A stretch of 29,453 nt of DNA from Dinochytrium kinnereticum (lineage: Eukaryota; Chytridiomycota; Chytridiomycetes; Chytridiales; Chytridiaceae). Below are positions 22,700-29,453 of the stretch, piece after piece. Within the stretch, counting starts at the first letter, position 1. Each line of letters begins with the position of its first letter. The position numbers and the translations under genes were made by a program. The DNA lies in the NCBI GenBank assembly GCA_027604005.1, contig JADGJT010000225.1:1-29453 (forward strand). Reading direction: 5' to 3'. A model generated the notes under the pieces. That model did no database searches. It worked only from the letters and a program-made list of their open reading frames with translations, and had not been told where the DNA came from.

Positions 22700-23466
22700 A
22701 TGGGTATCGAGGCTTTCCCCAACGCCGTTTATCAGACCGATCTCTTCTCCGAGGGCTTGAGGCGTCGAAAAGGTTCCAAGGTTATGTCTTCCGTTCCTAA
22801 GGAGACAGAGAATAAAAGTAAAGATGTGAGTATTCTTTATGACTGCATTGTTCATCATTTTCATGTTTTAACACGATTAAACAAATATTACTTGTCCAGT
22901 CAAAGCAAAAGACCAGCGCGCGTAATGCAGCATGGGTTTCTCAGTCCCGCCGTATTCATGTTCCCGTCATGCCCGCACTAACAGCGGTCGCCACAATGGC
23001 CGTCGCCGCCCTGTCCATCAATGATCTCCAAACGCCCCCAATGCCCAATACGGTTATGAAAGGATCTGCAGTAGTAGGAAATTCCCCAACTGCAAACTCT
23101 TCTGCGCCAACCCCCACACGCTCGTCACGCTCAAATCGTCCTCCACCGAATGCCTTTAAATCCCTCCTACCTTCTGTTCGTGATTCTCAAAACTGGTACG
23201 CGGATGCTGTGAAAATGTTCAAGGCACCGCCTGTGCCCAGTAAATGCGTAACGGAGGTTCATCGAACAATGAAGGCGATGGGCCCATCGTCTTTTCTGGC
23301 TGCGTCTTCCACTTCCGTAGGGCCTCAAGCTATAGTTTCGCAACCGCGTCGACTAGCTAATGCAATTGAGAGAGCCCAACCGATTTGGCGCAGCAGCCAA
23401 TCAAACCATAGACCCGGAAGTAGTAACGAGCAAAATGCTCTTATCATGACCATGACGATATATTAG
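22700..23466 (+). CDS. Small hypothetical protein, Ser/Pro-rich
   Basis: Two exons, 22700-22825 and 22900-23466, with a 74-nt intron (GTGAGT...TCCAG) in phase 0, give 230 residues. The ATG lies in a good context (GCCATGG). The N-terminus begins MGIEAFPNAVYQTDLFSEGL and is followed by a basic, Lys/Ser-rich part. The middle is Pro/Ser/Thr-rich, and a more ordered-looking stretch (AFKSLLPSVRDSQNWYADA) carries aromatic and hydrophobic residues. No membrane segment, zinc site or enzyme motif is visible. I do not recognise a family. It is divergent from the ADH gene and convergent with the Ser-rich gene at 23782. An AATAAA lies about 95 nt past the stop. Confidence 0.6.
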
Positions 23467-23781
23467 AACCGCAATGCTCTAGAGTACAAGAATCTTACGC
23501 TACAAAAGGAATTTAAATGACAACTTGACATTCAAACTCATGTTTTCTATTGAGTCTGTGCAATAAAAGTACTCTTCCAAACTAAAAAGAACAACAAAAG
23601 ATAACAAGTAACAGATTACACAGGATAAGAATATTGAATACGTATGTAAGGAATTTGGGGTATACAAAAAAAAAGCAGAATAAAGACTAAATGGTAGTAA
23701 AACCAATCAAAGAATTCACATCATTTGGGGGTAAAGTATAAGTAAAAGATGGGTCTATGGTTAAAAGCAGATCAAGAAAAT
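23467..23781. other. Convergent intergenic region, AT-rich
   Basis: 315 AT-rich bases between convergent stops, containing the poly(A) signal listed separately. No conserved coding sequence was recognised. Confidence 0.5.
23562..23567 (+). terminator. Putative polyadenylation signal
   Basis: AATAAA about 95 nt after the stop of the small + strand gene ending at 23466, in AT-rich 3' sequence. It is the right position for a poly(A) signal, but the motif alone is weak evidence. Confidence 0.35.
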
Positions 23782-25409
23782 CTACCAAATCTCCTTAAGC
23801 TTCCCAAGAAACTCTTCAAGGCTTGCAGGCTCAGTCAAAAAGCTAGATCTTGAGTCCGAACCCGTTAGAGTCCTCTCCGACCCAACAGCATCAGATACGA
23901 AGGTCGTCCTTTTAGAACCTTCGCCATTGATCTGTGCAGATAGACAAGACTCATCGTGTTTAGCGATGTCGGTCCGGTTATACGGCATAGGCGACTGAGA
24001 TGTCGCGGTATGGCTACTTAAGCTATACGGGGCAGCATAGAATGAGTTTGAGGACCTAAAGGTACTATAGGAAGGCTTTGAGGCTAACGTGCGACTGTAA
24101 CCACTATCCACGAGGGATGTTCTATCCGCCTTATTCAAGAACTCGATGGCAGAAGGTGGGCGCGACGATGGGCGATATGCATCTTGTAAAGAGTCCGGGC
24201 CGACTGAATCTTGCGGGGGAGGAGGAGGGGGAGCAAAAGCAGGCTCCGGCGCAGCAACGGAATTGGTGGAATATTCAGACGATTCAAATTCCGTTTGTTC
24301 CTTTGAGGCCCAAAGCTTTATGTCCAAAGCCTTGTGTTTTGGAGAAAGGGCGCTTAAGTTTACAGAGAAAGTTCTCTGCATCTCACGGCTGGATCTATGG
24401 GGGGCTAATTGCGACGAAGGCGAGAGGATATTGTTTGTGTTGATCAAGTGGCTTGCACGAACAGATTCTGAACGGTTGGACCGGAGACTTGGGTTACGAA
24501 GACCAAAGAGCATAGTAAGCCGTTTTGAAGTTGATGCCTTATCCGAGCATCCCATGGCAGCTGTGGATGGAGATAATGACCCAATCGAGCATTGGGCATT
24601 TTGAGGAACTATGGTCACTGATCTTGCCGATGGCTCCGCCATTTTCTGCAGGTACAAAGGCTTATATGACATTGGGGTTGATGCTGGTAGTGGAGCGTCG
24701 TTCTTTGCCCGCTGCCTTCCCTCCACAGAGAAAATCATTGGGGTCTTACTTGACCCGAGCATTCTGCAGTCTGAGGAGGAAGACCGTCGCTGAGCGAGTC
24801 CGTCCGCATGCCCAGCAAGAGTTCGTTCCAAATGAGCTTTCAACAAAGTCTCCTTTGCCTTTTGAGTCTGCTTTATCCTGGTAAAAACAGATTGCAAAGC
24901 CTCCACCTGAGTGTCAAACCGCTTGTCGATTGAGACGGAGGATCTCGGAGATTCCTGACCAGTTTCAGCTGGGCTCTGTCCAATATCTGTACTTGGCTCA
25001 CAGCAATCCAGCCTCTTTGACTTGGAGATGAGATGGGCTGGAGTGGGTACAGGGGAGACGGCTTCGGTCGGCAGACACGGGCATGAACGCCCATCTGGTC
25101 CTTTGAAAACACCGCAAAGCCAGCAGTGCTCTTCGTCAGGACTAACAGGCGATTGGGTGAGATTCCGTTGTCGGATAGTGGACATAGACGCCGTTGATTT
25201 ATGCGAATCATGAGATATCCTTCCCCTTCTTTCACAAGTCATTTTACTTCCAGTTGACTTCCGATCAGCTGGTGTTTTACTTGCCGCACCAAAAGGAATA
25301 TCCTGAGCACCCAAGGGTTTAAAAAAGTTCTTAAAGACCGAGGCCACAGAGAGACCCTGCAATCATAGAAGATAAAACAAATATGAGAGGAATGCACAAG
25401 GGTGGCCAT
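23782..25409 (-). CDS. Ser-rich hypothetical protein with a short Cys cluster
   Basis: The main exon, 25356-23782, is open for 525 codons. It has no ATG near its beginning but starts right after an acceptor-like TTGCAG, so an upstream exon is needed. The best candidate is a four-codon exon at 25409-25398 beginning with ATG, joined by a 41-nt intron with a weak GTGCAT donor; this start is uncertain. The protein is Ser-rich and mostly disordered. Features seen: a basic N-terminal part, a compact Cys cluster CWLCGVFKGPDGRSCPC that could bind a metal, a helical LQSVFTRIKQTQKAKETLLK segment, a proline run (APPPPPPQ), and an end EEFLGKLKEIW. No known domain was recognised. The many Ser-Pro and Arg-x-x-Ser sites suggest a phosphoprotein, which is inference. 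Confidence 0.6.
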
Positions 25410-25435
25410 CCGTCTGGATGAGGGTAATTCAAACT

Positions 25436-25935
25436 TTAAGGGTTGAGGGCAAGCCCGAGCTCCAAGATGCCAGCAATCAAATCCAACACTTCAGTTGAGG
25501 ATGCAAACCTTATGGTGGGAGAAGTGCGAGGGTGCATCAGCGGTACTCTGATCCGGCCTTTTCCGTCGATGCCACATAGCCTGATGTTCAGATGGATGGA
25601 TGTGAGAACGGCTGCGAGTCGGTCGGAAGGTGGGACTCAGAAAAAAAAAGGAACAGTCTAATTTTGTGCTGCCATGCGGATGTGAAATTTGACGAATTAA
25701 CATCAGCTAACAAATGTAATAGACGTAACGAACGACATGCTAAACGGAAATGCAACAACGCATGATAATAATGGCCACAATTGTTTAGATCTGATTGACC
25801 GTGGGCATAACCCAGCTTTACATCGCAGAATAAATATACAGAGGGGGAAAACATTGCGCGTCCATAATCATCGACCTTCATGATTAATAAATTCAACTGA
25901 GAGTCCGGTCCAAGGCTATCTTGGTTTGAATCCAT
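25436..25935 (-). CDS. Possible small gene upstream of the Ser-rich gene (exons uncertain)
   Basis: Two protein-like blocks lie on the minus strand. The first begins with ATG at 25935 (MDSNQDSLGPDSQLNLLIM...). The second runs from about 25640 to a TAA at 25438-25436 and contains SIHLNIRLCGIDGKGRIRVP and STEVLDLIAGILELGLALNP. The second block has the alternating hydrophobic pattern of a folded domain and has no ATG at its start, so it should be spliced to the first. Several donors near 25800 are possible, and I cannot choose between them. Read together they give a protein of roughly 110 residues. I recognise no family. The alternative is that these are 5' exons of the neighbouring Ser-rich gene, but no GT donor is available before the TAA in the right phase. 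Confidence 0.35.
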
Positions 25936-26112
25936 ACCTATTAATTAAATATATGTAAATTTGTTAATGGACATAGAATAATATATCTGCAAAGTACGGT
26001 AATATGAACAGTCAACAAAGCAATAATGAAATTGATAATAGTAATAGCAATAATAAGTTAAATAAAATCGAAATCCGCAAAATAAAACAATTCCATAAAC
26101 TGGAAATCAAAA

Positions 26113-26793
26113 TTAAAAGATCAAAAACAAATACTTTTTCCGTTCGTAGAATAAGTCTGTTTTACTGCTTCCAAGATTCACGATTTTCGGACACCCGTCT
26201 CTCTGCAGATTGTATTGGTATCGTAAATGTATTGCTGATGTATGATCCATAAGGCCTTAAATGATCGCAAAATGGAGCGCTCATCTCGTAGAAGATACCT
26301 CTCTACCTCCCCAGCCTAGAGAAACTATGATCCGGCCCGCCTACTAAATCCCCAAAAAAAATAAAAAGTTAAGGAAACACTCACATCTTTTTCCTGAATT
26401 ACACACTCCTTGCAATAATAAGCATCCGAAATTCCAGCCCCGCCACAAATAACACATTTTCCCTGGAAAGACCCATAGTTGCATTCATCACATATACGGA
26501 CGAGCTCTGCAGGCCGCACATACGAGTCGCAGATGACACATTTTCCATCGCATTTTTCGCAAAGGCGGCCGATAGCTGGATTTTGGGGGTAGTTTTGTAA
26601 GCATGTTCGGTGGGGATGATGCCATGATAGGCAAAGGTCAGTTGTGGCCAGAGTAAATATAAATGTAGAGAAGCACTAGCATGCATTTCAAAAAAGCTTA
26701 GATACAATGTAAAGGTGCACAGACTGGTGAAAATCCCTTACCGATTCCTGATTGCTTGCGGCAGAAGATCAGGTCAGGGTGATGACGGGCCAT
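26113..26793 (-). CDS. PHF5A: PHF5A/Rds3-like splicing factor (SF3B complex)
   Basis: Small zinc-finger subunit of the SF3b complex of U2 snRNP, which helps SF3B1 grip the branch-point adenosine during spliceosome assembly in the nucleus. Three exons on the minus strand: 26793-26742, 26575-26385, 26202-26113. They give 110 residues, the same length as animal PHF5A. Exon 1 encodes [14 protein letters not shown]. Exon 2 carries the Cys pairs of the zinc knot: LCEKC, CVIC, ICDEC, CVICGG and YYCKEC. The short exon 3 holds the conserved [20 protein letters not shown] and lies behind a 182-nt intron. Twelve of the usual thirteen Cys are present; the RPC position is Ala. The last residues are KKYLFLIF instead of the usual basic end. 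Exon 2 can be read through its donor for a few codons, but that loses the conserved C-terminus. Confidence 0.93.
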
Positions 26794-27092
26794 GGATGGT
26801 GGTTGATGGATGGAGCTTTGTTGAGATTTGTGTGACCACAGAACTAGCCTCTTTATAAAAAAAGGAGCAATATTCTTAAACTTCCTTGTATTTTCAGCTT
26901 TCTTCAACAAAAGCAATGAATAGACTTGATGTTTATATTGATTTGTTATAATAAAGAAAAATAATTAAATTGAAAATTAAAGAGTGTAGCATAGTTGTAA
27001 AGGAGGCCCTTAAAACTGGAAACAGGGCAAGTAAAGGAGCGAACAATATATCAGTCTCATATCTTAGGGTATCCTTGTATGGAATCAACGCA

Positions 27093-29453
27093 TCACTGCT
27101 CGAAGGTTATACTTCTGCTGCGGTTTGACTTTTTGTCAACTTTCTTGTCAGTTTTAACCGCGTTCTTCCTTCCCGCCAACCAGTAAGTTGGAACCTTCTT
27201 CTTCGCTCCAGACGCAGTATCCACAGTTAGAGTTTCCGAAACGTCGAATTCGTAGTCATCCTTTATCAAATCATAAATCGCCCCACTCAAGTGGATGCAG
27301 TTTGGCTTGGAGCTTTGCTCTAAAAGACCAGTAGTTGTTACAGTATCTCCAAAGAGTGAGAACCTAAAGAAGGGCTGAGTTCCAGTGCTTTCATACATGG
27401 AAAATGAAATGAAAGTAACGATCTTACTTTGGCTGGTTGATGTTACCAACCCCTCCAACAGCATCTCCGCAGTGAATACCAACACGAATCTCGATCTTAT
27501 CCTTCACTTGGTCTGACATATCTAGGTTTTCGATAATATCAATGAAACCAAGAGCGCACTCGGCTATGTCAATGGCATTCAGTCTCGGAGACCTCTCCTG
27601 AGAATTCAGGCCGGAAACAATGCAATAGGCGTCTCCTGAATAGAAATAAAGTGATTTTTTCGTCAAAACTTTTTGATATTAGAAGATGAGATAATTACCA
27701 ATGGTTTCCAGCTTGAACACGTCATGAAAAGAATCAAGCATATCATCCATAGCCGTGTAAAGTCTATTCAGAAGCGAGATGACCTGAGCAGCGGTACTTT
27801 CGGAACTGTTGTATGGAAAGATATGTTAACGTCTGAAACACCTCGGCAATGCTTTACCTCAGAGATGTGAACGACACAATATCCGAGGTAAGGAACATCA
27901 AATTTTGGAAGGCCTTGGGCTCAACCGGCTCATTTTTCTTCATGGCATCCACAACGAACCTCTGTCATCACGGATTAGCATACAATCTCTGAGAGTGAAT
28001 TACCGGAAGCATTCCGTTTAGGCGATGGTTCAACGCTCTGTTGTCGTCATCAGCCTTTTCAGAGCTTTTTTGGGTCTCCATCAAAGCGTTCATTTCTTTT
28101 TCTTGCTGTTCTTGAAGCTTAGCCACTTCTATCATTTATCCAGCTTAATTAGATGTTCTTTTCATTTTGACATTCACGTACCCACTTCTTGGTCGGCAAG
28201 AACTTCCCTGAGAGTTTTTGCGTGTGTCTTTTTCAGGGTTTCCCTGAACTTCCTATTGTGCTCGCGCACTTTGTGGAGCTGATCCTTGTGCATCTTCCGC
28301 ATATTCTCAATCTTAAACATCTCCCTAGCAAACTGCTTGTCAAGAGCTGAGGCCTCGTTGGTCATCTTTGCGACATTGTCGAGAATACTCTCATTCAGGT
28401 AATCCTCAAACTCATCGTCCGAAGATTCCTTATCCAAGATCTTTCTGTTGCTTTCTAAACGGCTCCTGTCAAGCAGCTGAAGGGCTTTCTCGTGAACCAC
28501 GTCGGAGCTAGCAGATCCATAGGTAGAAAGAAGGTGCTCATTCAATAGCTCCTCCTCCGCAGCCCAGAACTGCCTCTCGCGTTCACGAGCGTCGATCCTC
28601 TGCTGCTTGCGAATTTGTCTAGCCTCTTTCTTGAGCTTGGCACGTTTCAGAGCAGCCTGGTGCGCAGCTTCAGCCTGGGCCGCCTTGGCACGGCCCGCCG
28701 TCATCTCGGATTGCAGGTTGGTTTCTTCCTTGTCTGCAATAGCCTTTAACTCTGCTTCTAGCTTTTGTTCCTCGGTTGTGTGAAGCGCGACAAGCGATTC
28801 AAACTCATCCATCGCCTCAAGCTCAATGTCACAGTACTATATTGATGTTATGCGTCTGAGTTCAAATATAACCATTAATTATACCTTTGTAGTGTGCTTG
28901 AGCCCTAAAAGATGGATCTCGCGAAGCTGCTCGATCTCTTTCGTGTTTTGAACAAGTTGGGTAAAGATTTTGGCATTCATCACCCTCGTTTGCTGGGAAT
29001 AGTTTATAAGTCTTTCTTAAATCAGCGCATTACCTCGGCCGTTTGGACTTTCATCTTTGCATTTTCGGCCGCAAGTGTCTTATCATTATACTCGTTACCA
29101 TTAATTATGATTCGAAGTTCTGGATCCTCAATGTCTCTCAAAACAATATTACGAGAGAGCTTGATATCTTTAAGCTTTCGGGCATGCGCCTCTATATGAA
29201 ACGTTGATAAGGATTAGCGTAGAGGTTCATAAACAGTTGATGGTTAAGAAGAAAGGGAAAATTTGAGTATCTAACCGGAAAGGCTTCTCCTTTCTCTCTC
29301 TTGTCGGATCTCCAGACGAGCCAGACGATCCTAAGGCAATGAATAAGCCAGAAATTTTGAGAGAACCATAAGCATACCCTCACGGCCTGACGCCTTTCCT
29401 TGACACTTTCAAACGATTCAAGGAGGGAGAAGTAAAAGAGTTAGCACCTCGTG
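27093..29453 (-). CDS. Coiled-coil protein with C-terminal class III nucleotide cyclase domain (5' end outside window)
   Basis: About 607 residues of a longer protein. Exons on the minus strand from the right edge: 29453-29448, 29405-29378, 29330-29276, 29191-29034, 28992-28885, 28836-28182, 28128-28004, 27961-27858, 27805-27699, 27636-27428, 27363-27093. Introns are 41-84 nt, all in phase. The N-terminal 370 or so residues are highly charged and heptad-like (EIRQERERR, EIEQLREIHLLGLKH, KRAKLKKEARQIRKQQ), a long coiled coil. The cyclase domain follows: LPRFVVDAMKKN, TSDIVSFTSLS with the first metal Asp, and KLETIGDAYCIVSG with the second Asp and the guanine-type Glu. Next is RVGIHCGDAVGGVGNINQPK, then FSLFGDTVTTTGLLEQS. 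In the last motif the usual NTASR is changed, so the Asn and Arg that stabilise the transition state are missing. A guanylate-cyclase ancestry is likely; catalysis alone is doubtful. Confidence 0.85.

Noticed and set aside
26325..26384. Read-through C-terminus of PHF5A exon 2
   Set aside because: It ends in unrelated residues; the conserved RDGCPK exon at 26202-26113 with a CTGCAG acceptor fits the family and its length.
1..29453. CRISPR arrays, transposons, rRNA or tRNA genes
   Set aside because: I saw no regularly spaced repeats, transposase-like or reverse-transcriptase motifs, long terminal repeats or cloverleaf-like sequences; short tRNA genes could still be missed by eye.

Overview
The window is nuclear DNA from a fungus, most likely a zoosporic (chytrid-type) one. 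Genes are dense, lie on both strands, and are cut by many short GT-AG introns (mostly 41-90 nt), often with T-runs and CTAAC-like branch sites. Three things point to an early-diverging flagellated fungus rather than a yeast or mushroom: a large TmcB/TmcC-like multipass membrane protein, a coiled-coil class III nucleotide cyclase, and a TIR-domain protein. This placement is inference from gene content, not from a marker gene.

Layout, left to right. (1) 3' end of an unrecognised gene on + (2-661). (2) A 21-exon TmcB/TmcC-like membrane protein on - (1031-6142). (3) Divergent from it, a nine-exon membrane-anchored GH3 beta-glucosidase on + (6702-9793). (4) A Ser/Pro-rich disordered protein on + (10314-11596). 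(5) A large multidomain protein on + (11919-16949) with the order TIR, Tudor/SH3-like, TIR-like, Tudor/SH3-like, SPRY; it is interrupted by a 98-N assembly gap. (6) A 17-exon ABCG half-transporter on + (17303-20270). (7) A zinc-dependent cinnamyl-type alcohol dehydrogenase on - (20855-22083). (8) A small hypothetical gene on + (22700-23466). (9) A Ser-rich hypothetical on - (23782-25409) and a possible small gene upstream of it (25436-25935). (10) The splicing factor PHF5A/Rds3 on - (26113-26793), whose last exon is too short to appear as a long ORF. (11) On -, running off the right edge, a coiled-coil protein ending in a class III nucleotide cyclase domain (27093-29453).

Exon structures were worked out by hand: reading frame, splice-site phase and family conservation all had to agree. 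For the two large minus-strand genes, GH3, ABCG, ADH, PHF5A and the TIR gene, every junction keeps the frame. There is no sign of an operon or a biosynthetic cluster. The genes look like ordinary neighbours: signalling (Tmc-like protein, cyclase), carbohydrate use (GH3), transport (ABCG), redox metabolism (ADH) and splicing (PHF5A).

The most unusual content is the TIR-Tudor-TIR-Tudor-SPRY protein, which appears to have arisen by internal duplication of a TIR+Tudor unit. Second is the cyclase domain, which keeps its metal-binding aspartates but has lost the Asn/Arg pair that stabilises the transition state.
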